Below are positions 1-8,289 of a stretch of DNA of 32,642 nt, in pieces. A model generated the notes under the pieces. It had not been told where the DNA came from. It searched no databases and worked only from the letters and a program-made list of their open reading frames with translations. The translations under genes and the position numbers were made by a program. The DNA is from Micromonospora acroterricola. GTDB lineage: Bacteria; Actinomycetota; Actinomycetes; Mycobacteriales; Micromonosporaceae. The stretch is from positions 1-32,642 of the forward strand of contig NZ_QGKR01000151.1 of assembly GCF_003172955.1 (NCBI RefSeq), written 5' to 3'. Positions within the stretch are counted from its first letter, which is position 1; every line of letters begins with the position of its first letter.

Positions 1-14
1 ACCGTGACGCCCCG

Positions 15-308
15 GTGGCCGATCCGACCCTCGCCGCACCGGACCGGGGCGGCTGGCCGCTGCTGCCCGCGTACTACCTGCTGGTCGCCGCCGCTCTCGC
101 GGTGCTGGCGCTGGTGCTCCTGCGCCCCCGCCGGGCGGCGGCCGGGGCGGAGCGCTCGTCCGGCGCCCCCGCGCCGGCACCGACGCCGACGCCGAATCCG
201 GGCCCCTTGCCGGACAATGTCAGCCGCCTGCCGACGAACCTCAACGCCATCTACGAGCTGGGCCGGCTGGACGAGCGACTCGAACAGGAGCGCCGCCACC
301 GGTCCTGA
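15..308 (+). CDS. Small single-TM hypothetical protein, possibly 5'-truncated by the window edge
   Basis: The reading frame is open to the left edge, so GTG at 15 may not be the true start; no ribosome binding site fits in the 14 visible bases upstream. From that GTG it encodes 97 residues. One hydrophobic segment (about residues 17-36, LLPAYYLLVAAALAVLALVL) is followed by basic residues, then a Pro/Ala/Thr-rich stretch and a short charged tail (about 70-97) ending in RLEQERRHRS. This looks like a membrane-anchored protein with a disordered linker. I do not recognise a family. It converges on the DUF3152 gene with about 20 bp between stop codons. It could equally be the C-terminal end of a larger membrane protein. 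Confidence 0.55.
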   Translation: MADPTLAAPDRGGWPLLPAYYLLVAAALAVLALVLLRPRRAAAGAERSSGAPAPAPTPTPNPGPLPDNVSRLPTNLNAIYELGRLDERLEQERRHRS

Positions 309-328
309 GGCGAACGGCGACGTCGGGC

Positions 329-1171
329 TCAGCGAGCCGGCCGGGCACCCTCACGCGGAGGGATGTCGTCCTGGTACGCCCCGACCGGCCCCGCGTAGCG
401 GACCCCGCCCGGGTACGGCCAGGCATTGCCCGTGCAACCGTGCAGGCCCAGCGTCTGCTGCTGCATCACCGGCGCCGGCCGGCCCCGCCCCGGGCACCGC
501 TCGTGGCCGAGGCCGAGCCGGTGCCCGACCTCGTGGTTGACCATGTACTGCCGGTAGGTGTCCAGGCCGGCGCGGTAACCCGGCACCGCCTTGATCCAGC
601 GCGCCACGTTGAGCACCACCCGGTCGCCTCTGCGGCACGAGGTGTAGCCGTCCGGAACGTCCTGGCACAGCCGGTCGCGGGTGCCGGGGGTCGCCAGGTA
701 GACGGTGAAGTCGGCCGGTGTGGCGGCGCCCACCCGACGCAGCCGCCAGGCGCCGCCGGCCGTCCAGCCGCGCGGGTCGTCGAGCGTCGCGGAGACCGCC
801 GCGGCGACGTCGGCCACCGCCAGACCGCGGATGTCGCGCTCCACGGCGACCCGGTAGCGCAGCAACCGCCCACGGTTGCCGCGCGCGGGCGTCGTCTCGG
901 CGGCGGCCACCGACCAGCGGTTGCCGCCGGTGGCGGGGTAGCTGACCTGGACGGCCGGCGAGGGCGCGGCAACCGCGCTGCCGGCGGCTCCCGCCGGTCG
1001 ACCGGTCGTGACCCGCCCCGCCGAGGGCCGCCCGTCGGGGGCTGGCCCGGTCGTGGTGGGGCCGGTGGCGGGCTGCCCGGCCGCCGGCAGGCCGCAGCCG
1101 GTGAGCAGTGCCATCACCAGCAGCAGCGCCACGGAGGCGGCGTTCACCGAGCGGGTAGCCTTCGTCGACAT
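329..1171 (-). CDS. DUF3152 domain lipoprotein, metzincin-like putative zinc protease
   Basis: 280 residues. The N-terminus is a lipoprotein signal with lipobox LTGC (Cys26), followed by a Pro/Thr/Gly-rich linker to about residue 85. The rest matches the DUF3152 family of actinobacterial exported proteins. The C-terminal part contains HEVGHRLGLGH (H213, E214, H217, H223), an HExxHxxGxxH zinc site of metzincin type, followed by a CPGRGRPAPVMQQQ segment whose Met could serve as the Met-turn. Conserved Cys pairs suggest disulfides outside the membrane. The ATG at 1171 is preceded by GGGGAGAG. The gene is divergent from the sigma factor gene at 1310. The family assignment is firm. Proteolytic activity is inferred from the motif alone, and the substrate is unknown. 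Confidence 0.88.
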   Translation of the reverse strand: MSTKATRSVNAASVALLLVMALLTGCGLPAAGQPATGPTTTGPAPDGRPSAGRVTTGRPAGAAGSAVAAPSPAVQVSYPATGGNRWSVAAAETTPARGNRGRLLRYRVAVERDIRGLAVADVAAAVSATLDDPRGWTAGGAWRLRRVGAATPADFTVYLATPGTRDRLCQDVPDGYTSCRRGDRVVLNVARWIKAVPGYRAGLDTYRQYMVNHEVGHRLGLGHERCPGRGRPAPVMQQQTLGLHGCTGNAWPYPGGVRYAGPVGAYQDDIPPREGARPAR

Positions 1172-1253
1172 GTCTCTCCCCTCGCGCGCCGGTCTGCGGC
1201 GCGGCAGGAGAAGAGACGAATGGCTTGGCCGAAAAGTTGATCTCGCGGACGCT

Positions 1254-1278
1254 CAACCTTTCGTGGCCCTCGCCCGTC
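1254..1278 (+). promoter_or_regulatory. Candidate ECF-type promoter ahead of the sigma factor gene
   Basis: CAACC (1254-1258) and GTC (1276-1278) are separated by 17 bp. This fits the AAC-containing -35 and GTC/GTT -10 pattern used by many ECF sigma factors. The implied start would be about 25 bp before the GTG at 1310. It could be an autoregulatory promoter, but such short motifs occur by chance in GC-rich DNA. Confidence 0.3.
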
Positions 1279-1309
1279 CGTAACGGTGTGGCACGGGGGA
1301 GGGTTCGAC

Positions 1310-1813
1310 GTGGGGCGGGGTGACGCGGAGTTCGTCGAGTTCGCGCGCGCGGCCTCCGCGCGGCTGGTGCACGCCGCGTTCCTGATGACCGGGGACCACC
1401 ACCAGGCCGAGGACGCCGCGCAGACCGCACTGGTCCGCACCTACGCGTCCTGGTCCCGGATCCGCGACGACGACGCCTACGGCTACGCGCGCCGGATCCT
1501 GGTCAACCATCTGGTGGACGGATGGCGACGCCCGATCCGGGAGTATCCGACCGAGGAGGTCCCGGAGCAACGACGGGGCGACGTGGCCGACGAGGTGGCC
1601 ACCCGCCGCTGGTTGACCGCGATCCTCGGCGCGCTCAGCCCGCGCGAGCGGGCCATCATCGTGCTGCGCTACTACTTCGACCTTCCGGAGGCGCAGGTGG
1701 CCCGGGAACTCGCCATCTCCGTCGGCACGGTCAAGAGCACCAGCTCGCGGGCCCTGGAGAAGCTGCGCAGCACCGGGCCGCGTACGGCCGACAACCAGGA
1801 GGCGTGCCGATGA
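1310..1813 (+). CDS. SigE-family RNA polymerase sigma factor (ECF-like)
   Basis: About 167 residues from the GTG at 1310, chosen because GGGGGAGGG lies 6 bp upstream; a GTG at 1286 would add eight unconserved residues. Sigma region 2 covers about residues 5-60 (LMTGDHHQAEDAAQTALVRT). Region 4 covers about 110-157, with LSPRERAIIVLRYYFDLPEA and the recognition helix SVGTVKSTSSRALEKLR. Both are typical of the SigE-family (SigE70) group common in Streptomyces and Micromonospora. It directs RNA polymerase to a small regulon. Its stop codon overlaps the ATG of the next gene (ATGA at 1810), so the two are translationally coupled and are probably a sigma/regulator pair. Confidence 0.92.
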   Translation: MGRGDAEFVEFARAASARLVHAAFLMTGDHHQAEDAAQTALVRTYASWSRIRDDDAYGYARRILVNHLVDGWRRPIREYPTEEVPEQRRGDVADEVATRRWLTAILGALSPRERAIIVLRYYFDLPEAQVARELAISVGTVKSTSSRALEKLRSTGPRTADNQEACR

Positions 1814-2571
1814 GCGAGCTGGACCGGCTCCGCCACGCCATGCGGGTGACCGAGCGACCCGGGGGCGCCATCGACCTGGCCGCGGTGATGCGCGACGGGC
1901 GGCGGTTGCGTACCCGTCGCCGGGTCGCCGGGGCCGGTGTGGCGACGCTGGCGGCCGGGCTGGCCGGAGTCGTCGTCGCGGTGGTGGTCGGCGCCCTGCC
2001 GAACGACCCGGGGACGGTCGAGCGTCCGCCGCCGGTCGCCGTCGCCCCGGCGCCGCCGACCGACGGTCCTGCGACGCCGCCTGACCCGTCCGCCACCATG
2101 CCGCCGACCACGGCGGCCCGTACGGAGCCGCCGCCGTCGCCGCTGGGCGAGGTCATCGACAGCGGGGTCCGGCACGGCGCCGACCAGCGCGTGTACTACC
2201 TCGTCCGGGTGTCGGTTCCCGGTGAGCCCCGGGTGAGCATCGGGCTCGCCGCCGGCCGCCGTGCCCCGAACGGCACCCTGACCACGGACATCCTGGTCAA
2301 CGACGTCGAAGGGTCCGACCGCAGTCCGGGATTCCACCAGATCGGCTACGACGAGGGGGGATCGGCGGCGCCGGTGCCCGCCTTCGGCTACTTCGTCGGC
2401 CCGGCGCACCGGATCACCGGCACCGTGGACGGCCGGCAGGTCGCTGCCCGACTGGCCCGGTGGAGCGCCGACAAGCAGGTGGTCATCTTCTGGTTCGACC
2501 CGGCCGACCTGGCCCCGGGGGATCGGCTGGACGGCATCACCGCCCGCGACGGCAGCAACCGTCGGCTGTGA
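1810..2571 (+). CDS. Single-TM protein coupled to the sigma factor, probable anti-sigma or sensor protein
   Basis: 253 residues, ATG overlapping the sigma factor stop. The layout is a short cytoplasmic N-terminus (MSELDRLRHAMRVTERPGGA) with an Arg-rich stretch (about 34-42), one TM helix (about 43-65), a Pro/Thr-rich linker (about 70-112) and a C-terminal extracytoplasmic domain of about 135 residues. The N-terminal layout is common to partners encoded next to SigE-family factors in Micromonosporaceae. There is no HxxxCxxC zinc anti-sigma motif, so it is not a canonical ZAS protein. Its role as an anti-sigma factor is inferred from coupling, topology and position only. It converges on the kinase gene with 30 bp between stops. 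Confidence 0.72.
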   Translation: MSELDRLRHAMRVTERPGGAIDLAAVMRDGRRLRTRRRVAGAGVATLAAGLAGVVVAVVVGALPNDPGTVERPPPVAVAPAPPTDGPATPPDPSATMPPTTAARTEPPPSPLGEVIDSGVRHGADQRVYYLVRVSVPGEPRVSIGLAAGRRAPNGTLTTDILVNDVEGSDRSPGFHQIGYDEGGSAAPVPAFGYFVGPAHRITGTVDGRQVAARLARWSADKQVVIFWFDPADLAPGDRLDGITARDGSNRRL

Positions 2572-2601
2572 CGCGCTGGCGGGCGTACGGCGGCCGCTCG
2601 T

Positions 2602-5481
2602 TCAGGCCGGGTCGTCGAGTCGGCGTTCGATCGTCACCGTCGTTCCCTCACCGGTGGAGACCAGCCGCACGTCGCCGTAGGCGTTCATCAGCAGCGCGCC
2701 CCGACCCCGGTCCATGGCCGGCCGGCGGTCCCGCCAGGTGCCGAAGTCGCGCACCGAGATCCGGACCAGGCCGCCGCCCACCTGGAGCCGGACCCACACC
2801 TCCGGACGGCTGGGCCGCTGCGCGTGCTCGACCGCGTTGTTCATCGCCTCGGAGGCGGCGAGCAGCAGGTCCGCCAGGACGTCCGGGTCGACGTCCAGGT
2901 CGCCCAGCGCCGACCGGACGTCCCGGCGCATCGCCGCCGCCGAGGTGGGCGCGGAGGCGTACGTCCGGCTGACGTCCAGGGTGTGGTCCGGCTCATCCCG
3001 GTCGGCCCCGCTCGCGGGCGGGTCGCCGACCGGTTCGGCGCGGGCGATCCGGGCGGGAGTGCCGGCCCGACCGCCCGACGGGTCCACGGCCGGCGTCGGC
3101 CAGGTCGAGGCCACGCCCTCCACGGCCGGCGTCACGGTGGTGACCACGGTCGGTGGCGGCGTCGTCGACGTGGCGTTGGTCCGTGGTGGGGTGGCATCGG
3201 CCCGGGCCGCGTCGGCCGGAGGCACGCCGCCGGCGCGGGACCGGCGGATGGCGGCCCGGATCCGGGCGATCAGCTCGGCCGCGGCGAACGGCTTCACCAG
3301 GTAGTCGTCGGCGCCCAGGCTCAGGCCCGCCACGCTGGCCTCCCCGCTGGCCCGGGCGGAGAGCACCAGCACCGGCAGCGCCCGGGTGGACGGGTCCGCG
3401 CGCAGCCGCCGGACCAGGTCGAAGCCGTCCAGCACCGGCATCATCACGTCGGTGAGGAGCAGGTCGGGCGGGTCGCTGCGGATGGCGTCGAGGGCCTGCC
3501 GGCCGTCGGTGACGGCCCGCACCCGCCAACCCTGCCCGGTGAGCAGCCGGCTCAGGTACGCCCGCATGTCGCTGTTGTCGTCGGCCACCAGGATCCGTGC
3601 CCCGGTCAGCTCGTCCCCGGCCGGCCCGGACGCGGGCTCGGGCTCGGCGACGCCGCCGGCCGGGTCGGCCAGCCAGGTCGCCGCCCCCTGAACGGCGGCG
3701 CGGGCCGCGTCGCCCCGACCCTCGGCCGGTGATCCGGTCAGCGGAGTGTGGCGCGCCGCCGCCGACCAGGGCAGGGCCACGGTGAACGTGCTGCCGACGC
3801 CCACCTGGCTGGTCACCCGGGCCTCGCCACCCTCCAGCCGGGCCAGCTCGTGCACCAGGGCCAGGCCGATGCCGGTGCCCTCGTGACTGCGGGAGAGGGC
3901 CCCCTGCACCCGGTGGAAGCGTTCGAAGAGCTTCGGCAGCTCCTGTTCGGCGATGCCGATGCCGGTGTCCGTGACGGTGAGCCGCACCTCCTCGTCGTCG
4001 GACTCCAGGCCGACCCGGATCCGGCCGATGAACGTGTACTTCAATGCGTTGGACAGCAGGTTGGTGACGATGCGTTCCCAGTTGACCGGGTCGACCGTGA
4101 CGGGCCGGGGCAGCGGCGGGCAGTCGACGTCCAGGACCAGGCCGGCCCGCTCGATGGCGGCCCGGAAGACGCCGGCCAGCTCGGCCGTGAGCGTGGCGAG
4201 ATCGACCACGCGGGCGTCGCTGCGGGCCCGCCCGGCCTCCAGGCTGGAGAACGTGAGGAGGCTGTTGACCAGGGTCAGCAGGCGGGTGGCGTTGCGCCAG
4301 GCGGTCTCCACCCGCTCCTGCTGCACGGGCGCCAGTGGCGCGGAGGTGTCGGCGAGCGCGTCGGCCAGCGGGCCGAGCATGAGGGTCAACGGGGTGCGGA
4401 ACTCGTGGCTGACGTTGGTGAAGAAGCTCGTCTTCACCCGGTCCAGTTCGGCCAGCGCCTCGGCCCGGCGCCGCTCCTCCTCGTACGCCCGCGCGTTGCG
4501 CACCGCCACCGAGACCTGCTGGGCCAGGAGCTGGTAGAAGGCGCGGTACGCCTCGTCGAGCCTGCGGCTGGGACTGACCCCGACCAGCAGGATGCCGAGC
4601 GGCTGGTCCTCGTCGGCCGAGGGCAGGGGCAGCGCCAGCGCGGTGTGGACCGGGTCGTCCCAGGGGCCGGCGGGCAGTGGCAGCCGGTCGGCGACCCCGG
4701 TCACCTCGGTCGCCCGGCCCTCGGCGGCGTCCGGCAGCCCCCAGGCGCGGGTGGTCGGGCTGGGGTCGGCCAGCCCGGCGGCGGCCGGCAGCGCCTCGGG
4801 CACGGTGGCCTGCCCCGGATCGCCGCCGGTCCAGGCGACCTGGCGCAGCATCGCGCCGTCGCGCAGGTAGATGGCGGCGAACGGCACGTCCAGCGGGTGG
4901 CCGCCGATCGCCTCGATCAGCCGGGCGCAGGTGGCGTCCACGTCGACGGTGCGTCCGTCGCCGCGGACGGACAGGTCGCGCAGCAGTCGCAGCCGCCGTT
5001 CGCCGACGACCTGTTCGGTGACCTCGCTGCACACGGTCAGCACGCCGACGGTGCGGCCCTCGTCGTCCCGGGCCGGCGCGTGCGAGACGCTGAAGTACGC
5101 CTCCTCGCGGTAGCCGGCCCGCTCCAGCAGCAGTTGCAGGGCGGGCACCCAGCTGGCGACCCCGGTGGCCATGGCCTCCTCGATCAGCGGGGCGAGCACG
5201 TCCCAGCCCTCGGCGAGGGTCACCCGCACGTCGCCGCCGAGCGCGGCCGGGTGCTTGTCGCCGATCAGCGCCGAGTAGGCGTCGTTGTAGAGCTGGGAGA
5301 ATCTGTCGCCCCAGAGCAGCAGCATGGGGTAGCGGGAGGAGAGCACCACCCGCACCGCGGCGCGCAGGCTCTGCGGCCAGTCGGCCACCGGGCCGAGCGG
5401 GGTGCGTGTCCAGTCCAGGTCCGCCATGAGACGGCCGGTGTCACCGCCGCCGGTGAACAGGTCCGTCGTGGGTCGTGTCAC
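2602..5481 (-). CDS. Hybrid sensor histidine kinase: PAS-GAF-HisKA-HATPase-REC plus C-terminal RsbW-like ATPase
   Basis: 959 residues from the GTG at 5481; upstream codons in frame (to 5559) lack conserved sequence. Domains in order: a PAS-like sensor (about 20-160, beginning WTRTPLGPVADWPQSLR); a GAF-like region (about 170-335); HisKA with phospho-acceptor H359 in NVSHEFRTPLT; HATPase_c (about 465-585, N box NLLSNALKY, G boxes DTGIGI and GTGIGLAL); a receiver (about 627-745, phospho-acceptor D678 in LLLTDVMMPVLDG, Lys in LVKPF); a Thr/Pro-rich linker; and a second ATPase fold (about 832-955) with SEAMNNAVEHA, resembling RsbW/SpoIIAB anti-sigma kinases. No TM segment is visible, so it is probably cytoplasmic. 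The architecture suggests a phosphorelay feeding a partner-switching output. No separate response regulator or anti-anti-sigma gene lies beside it. Confidence 0.92.
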   Translation of the reverse strand: MTRPTTDLFTGGGDTGRLMADLDWTRTPLGPVADWPQSLRAAVRVVLSSRYPMLLLWGDRFSQLYNDAYSALIGDKHPAALGGDVRVTLAEGWDVLAPLIEEAMATGVASWVPALQLLLERAGYREEAYFSVSHAPARDDEGRTVGVLTVCSEVTEQVVGERRLRLLRDLSVRGDGRTVDVDATCARLIEAIGGHPLDVPFAAIYLRDGAMLRQVAWTGGDPGQATVPEALPAAAGLADPSPTTRAWGLPDAAEGRATEVTGVADRLPLPAGPWDDPVHTALALPLPSADEDQPLGILLVGVSPSRRLDEAYRAFYQLLAQQVSVAVRNARAYEEERRRAEALAELDRVKTSFFTNVSHEFRTPLTLMLGPLADALADTSAPLAPVQQERVETAWRNATRLLTLVNSLLTFSSLEAGRARSDARVVDLATLTAELAGVFRAAIERAGLVLDVDCPPLPRPVTVDPVNWERIVTNLLSNALKYTFIGRIRVGLESDDEEVRLTVTDTGIGIAEQELPKLFERFHRVQGALSRSHEGTGIGLALVHELARLEGGEARVTSQVGVGSTFTVALPWSAAARHTPLTGSPAEGRGDAARAAVQGAATWLADPAGGVAEPEPASGPAGDELTGARILVADDNSDMRAYLSRLLTGQGWRVRAVTDGRQALDAIRSDPPDLLLTDVMMPVLDGFDLVRRLRADPSTRALPVLVLSARASGEASVAGLSLGADDYLVKPFAAAELIARIRAAIRRSRAGGVPPADAARADATPPRTNATSTTPPPTVVTTVTPAVEGVASTWPTPAVDPSGGRAGTPARIARAEPVGDPPASGADRDEPDHTLDVSRTYASAPTSAAAMRRDVRSALGDLDVDPDVLADLLLAASEAMNNAVEHAQRPSRPEVWVRLQVGGGLVRISVRDFGTWRDRRPAMDRGRGALLMNAYGDVRLVSTGEGTTVTIERRLDDPA

Positions 5482-5798
5482 GCTCGACCCGGCCCCATCG
5501 CAAAGCCCCCCGTTCCGGGCCCGACGACCCCTACTGGTGTTACCTACCCATCCTGGCACCTTCCCTCACCTGTGCCGACGTCGGCTCCCGCCGATCGTGC
5601 CGCGGGGCCGGTCCGGGCCCGGCGTAGGGAGCGATGGCGACAGAGCCGGACATTGCGCCCCCGTCGCGTCGGCCGGCCGTCCACTGGTGGAGCGGTGGCC
5701 GACGCCGATCCGGTCGGGGTTCCGGACGAACGACCGATGCCCGATACATCGAAGTCTGTAAGTGTCTCGGTAATCTCTCCAACCCCCGAGGAGCCCCC
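5482..5798. other. 317-bp divergent intergenic region between the kinase and aminopeptidase genes
   Basis: This region must hold promoters for both flanking genes. On the plus strand TAATCT (5771-5776) is a possible -10 about 23 bp before the aminopeptidase ATG, but I see no convincing -35. Facing the kinase there is a GC-rich stretch with no clear hexamers. I find no credible small ORF, repeat or structured RNA here. Confidence 0.4.
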
Positions 5799-7556
5799 AT
5801 GAGAGGCAGAACGCTGAGCGCGGGCATCGCGCTCGCCGTGTTCACCGGGATGACGGTGACGCTGGCCGCCCAGCCGGTGACCGCGTCGCCCATCGCCGCG
5901 ACGGCAGCGGCCCGGCCGATCGCCGCGCCCGCCGCCGTCCTGGCGGCGCCGGACATCTCCGTCAGCAACGTCCAGGCGCACCTGACCCAGTTCAACTCCA
6001 TCGCCAGCAGCAACGGCGGCAACCGGCGGGCCGGCTCGGCCGGCTACACCGCCTCGCTGACCTACGTGAAGAGCAGGCTCCAGGCGGCCGGCTACACCGT
6101 CAGCGAGCAGTACTGCTCCAGCTGCACGTACCCCTCGAACAACCTGATCGCGGAATGGCCCGGCGGCCCGGCCGACCAGGTGGTCATGTTCGGCGCCCAC
6201 CTGGACGGCGTCTCGGCCGGGCCCGGCATCAACGACAACGCCACCGGCTCGTCCACCCTGCTGGAGAACGCGCTGGTGCTGGCCGGGCAGAACCCGACCA
6301 TGACCAAGCGGGTGCGGTTCGCCTGGTGGACCGACGAGGAGCAGGGGCTCAACGGCTCCCGCTTCTACGTCAACTCGCTCAACGCCACCCAGCGCGGCTA
6401 CATCAAGGGCTACTACAACTTCGACATGGTCGGCTCGATCAACGGCGGCTACTTCATCAACCGGGTCACCTCCACCACGGCGGCGCCGCTGAAGGCGTAC
6501 TGGGACTCGCTGGGGTTGCAGCCGGAGGAGAACGTCGAGGGGCAGGGCCGCTCCGACGACTACTACTTCCAGCAGGCCGGCATCCCCACCTCCGGCTACG
6601 CCGCGGGCGCCAGCGCCCGCAAGACCAGCGCCCAGGCGGCCAAGTGGGGCGGCACCGCCAACTCGGCGTACGACCCCTGCTACCACCGGGCCTGCGACAC
6701 CACGGCGAACGTCAGCGCCACCGTGCTGAACCGGGCCGCGGACGGAGTCGCGTACGCGCTGTGGCAGCTCGCCGTCGGCGGCGGCACCCCGACCAACGAC
6801 TTCTCCGTGGCCGTCAGCCCCACCGCGCGGACCGTCGCGCGGGGCGCCAGCACCACCGCCGCGGTCGTCACCGCCACCACCTCCGGTTCGGCGCAGTCGG
6901 TCAGCCTCTCCGCGTCCGGCGCTCCGAGCGGGGTGAGTGTCTCGTTCAGCCCGTCGTCGGTGACCTCCGGCGGCTCCGCGACGATGACCCTGACCGCGTC
7001 GGCCAGCGCGGCGACCGGCACCGTCACCATCACGGTCACCGGCACCGGCTCGGTCACCCGCAGCGCCAGCCTCACGCTCACGGTGACCGGCACCGGCGGC
7101 TGCGCCGGCGGCCAGGTGATCGGCAACGGTGGCTTCGAGACCGGCAGCGCGCCGTGGACCGCGTCCACCGGCGTGATCACCAACGCCAGCGGCCAGCCGG
7201 CCCGGACCGGGTCGTACAAGGCGTGGCTCAACGGGTACGGCAGCACCCGCACCGAGACCCTGTACCAGTCGGTGACCGTGCCGGCCGGGTGTGCCAGCTA
7301 CACGCTGTCGTTCTGGCTGCACATCGACACCGCCGAGACCACCGGTTCCACGGCGTACGACAGGCTCACCGTGCAGGTCGGCTCGACCACGCTGGCGACG
7401 TACTCGAACCTCAACGCCGCCGCCGGCTACGTCCAGCGCACCTTCAACGTGGCCGCGTACGCCGGGCAGACGGTGACGCTGCGGTTCAACGGCACCGAGG
7501 ACTCCTCGTTGCAGACCAGCTTCGTGATCGACGATGTGACGCTGCAGGCGAGCTGA
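5799..7556 (+). CDS. Secreted M28 aminopeptidase (S. griseus aminopeptidase type) with C-terminal binding modules
   Basis: 585 residues from the ATG at 5799 (GAGGAG just upstream). It has a Sec signal peptide (about 1-35, ending ...AAQPVTASP). The M28 catalytic domain spans about 50-325. Zinc ligands and catalytic residues fall at H134 (GAHLDG), D146 (INDNATG), E180/E181 (TDEEQG), D209 (NFDMVG) and H296 (YHRACD). The spacing is the same as I recall for the S. griseus enzyme (H85, D97, E131/E132, D160, H247). A Ser/Thr/Gly-rich Ig-like domain (about 328-430) follows, then a Cys-containing jelly-roll or CBM-like domain (about 435-585). It should release N-terminal, probably hydrophobic, residues from peptides outside the cell. 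The C-terminal modules probably bind carbohydrate or another surface, which I infer. A hairpin terminator follows. Confidence 0.93.
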   Translation: MRGRTLSAGIALAVFTGMTVTLAAQPVTASPIAATAAARPIAAPAAVLAAPDISVSNVQAHLTQFNSIASSNGGNRRAGSAGYTASLTYVKSRLQAAGYTVSEQYCSSCTYPSNNLIAEWPGGPADQVVMFGAHLDGVSAGPGINDNATGSSTLLENALVLAGQNPTMTKRVRFAWWTDEEQGLNGSRFYVNSLNATQRGYIKGYYNFDMVGSINGGYFINRVTSTTAAPLKAYWDSLGLQPEENVEGQGRSDDYYFQQAGIPTSGYAAGASARKTSAQAAKWGGTANSAYDPCYHRACDTTANVSATVLNRAADGVAYALWQLAVGGGTPTNDFSVAVSPTARTVARGASTTAAVVTATTSGSAQSVSLSASGAPSGVSVSFSPSSVTSGGSATMTLTASASAATGTVTITVTGTGSVTRSASLTLTVTGTGGCAGGQVIGNGGFETGSAPWTASTGVITNASGQPARTGSYKAWLNGYGSTRTETLYQSVTVPAGCASYTLSFWLHIDTAETTGSTAYDRLTVQVGSTTLATYSNLNAAAGYVQRTFNVAAYAGQTVTLRFNGTEDSSLQTSFVIDDVTLQAS

Positions 7557-7566
7557 CGTGGGCCGT

Positions 7567-7597
7567 CGGGTGGAGGCGGGGCGACTGCCTCCACCCG
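7567..7597 (+). terminator. Rho-independent-type hairpin after the aminopeptidase gene
   Basis: CGGGTGGAGGC and GCCTCCACCCG form a perfect 11-bp stem around a 9-nt loop, 10 bp after the stop codon. There is no U tract, as is usual for actinobacterial terminators. Confidence 0.75.
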
Positions 7598-7690
7598 GCG
7601 CCTAGTCACGCTCGTCTATCTCTGGTAGAAATCCTTCAAGGCCGGCCCCTGGTTCGCAAATATTCCACCCCTCACGCGAACGGGAGTGCC

Positions 7691-8197
7691 ATGTCTTCCA
7701 CCCGATCCACCCTGCGCCGCCGCGCGCTCACGCTTCTGGTGGCCACCGTCGCCGCGGTCGGCGCCGCGCTCGGACTCTCCGCCCCGGCCTTCGCCATCAC
7801 CCACTCCAGCGCCACCTCGCAGCTGCGCGCCGCCAACATCTCCTGGACCTCCAGCGGCAACTGCAGCGACCGCAACGTGCCCACCTGCACCTCCTTCACC
7901 GGGGTTCGGCAGGCCACCATCGACGGCATCATCACCTTCAAGCGAGCCAGTGGCTGCGCGGTCACCATCACCGCCGGCACCGAGGTGGGGCACGCCGGCG
8001 GCACGTACAGCCACTGGAACGGCTACAAGCTCGACATCGCGCTGAGCACCTGCATCCAGAACTACATCTCCGCGAACTACACCTACGTCGGCTACATCGC
8101 CGGCTTCGGCTACCAGTACCGCGCCGCCTCGGGCAACCTCTACACCAAGGAGGGCAGTCACTGGGACATCCTCTTCTACAGCTGTGGCGGTTGCTGA
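7691..8197 (+). CDS. Small secreted protein with an M15-type (D-Ala-D-Ala peptidase) zinc site
   Basis: 168 residues from the ATG at 7691 (GGGAG 5 bp upstream). A Sec signal peptide ends at about residue 35 (SAPAFA|ITHSS). The mature part of about 133 residues has several Cys, probably in disulfides. It contains SHWNGYKLD, which fits the M15 pattern HxxGxxxD (H108, D115), and later EGSHWD, which fits ExxHW (E154, H157). Together these supply the His-Asp-His zinc triad and catalytic Glu with the local spacing seen in VanX and phage endolysin M15 enzymes. The predicted role is cleavage of peptidoglycan stem peptides or small D-peptides outside the cell. It is shorter than most family members, and overall similarity to named M15 enzymes looks low. 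Assignment rests on the motifs. Confidence 0.72.
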   Translation: MSSTRSTLRRRALTLLVATVAAVGAALGLSAPAFAITHSSATSQLRAANISWTSSGNCSDRNVPTCTSFTGVRQATIDGIITFKRASGCAVTITAGTEVGHAGGTYSHWNGYKLDIALSTCIQNYISANYTYVGYIAGFGYQYRAASGNLYTKEGSHWDILFYSCGGC

Positions 8198-8212
8198 CCG
8201 CGTGACGCCGAG

Positions 8213-8245
8213 GCGGGTACGCGGAGGAGCTGACCGCGTACCCGC
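8213..8245 (+). terminator. Hairpin terminator after the M15-like gene
   Basis: GCGGGTACGCGG pairs perfectly over 12 bp with CCGCGTACCCGC across a 9-nt loop, 15 bp after the stop codon. Confidence 0.75.
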
Positions 8246-8246
8246 G

Positions 8247-8282
8247 CCGGGGCCTCCGCCGGAGCACGGGCGGTGGCCCCGG
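8247..8282 (-). terminator. Possible hairpin terminator after the SDR gene
   Basis: CCGGGGCC and GGCCCCGG form an 8-bp stem around a 20-nt loop, 7 bp beyond the SDR stop codon on the minus strand. It is weaker than the neighbouring hairpin, and the two may act together between these convergent genes. Confidence 0.45.
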
Positions 8283-8289
8283 TGCGGGG

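Noticed and set aside
326..338. GGCTC-agc-GAGCC hairpin between the first two genes
   Set aside because: A 5-bp stem is too short to support a terminator in DNA of this composition.
3748..5802. 684-codon plus-strand frame opposite the hybrid kinase
   Set aside because: Composition is Gly/Ala/Arg/Val-rich with no motif. The kinase on the minus strand explains the region completely.
5799..6697. Possible S. griseus-type aminopeptidase missing catalytic residues
   Set aside because: All five zinc or catalytic positions are present at the expected spacing, so there is no sign of inactivation.
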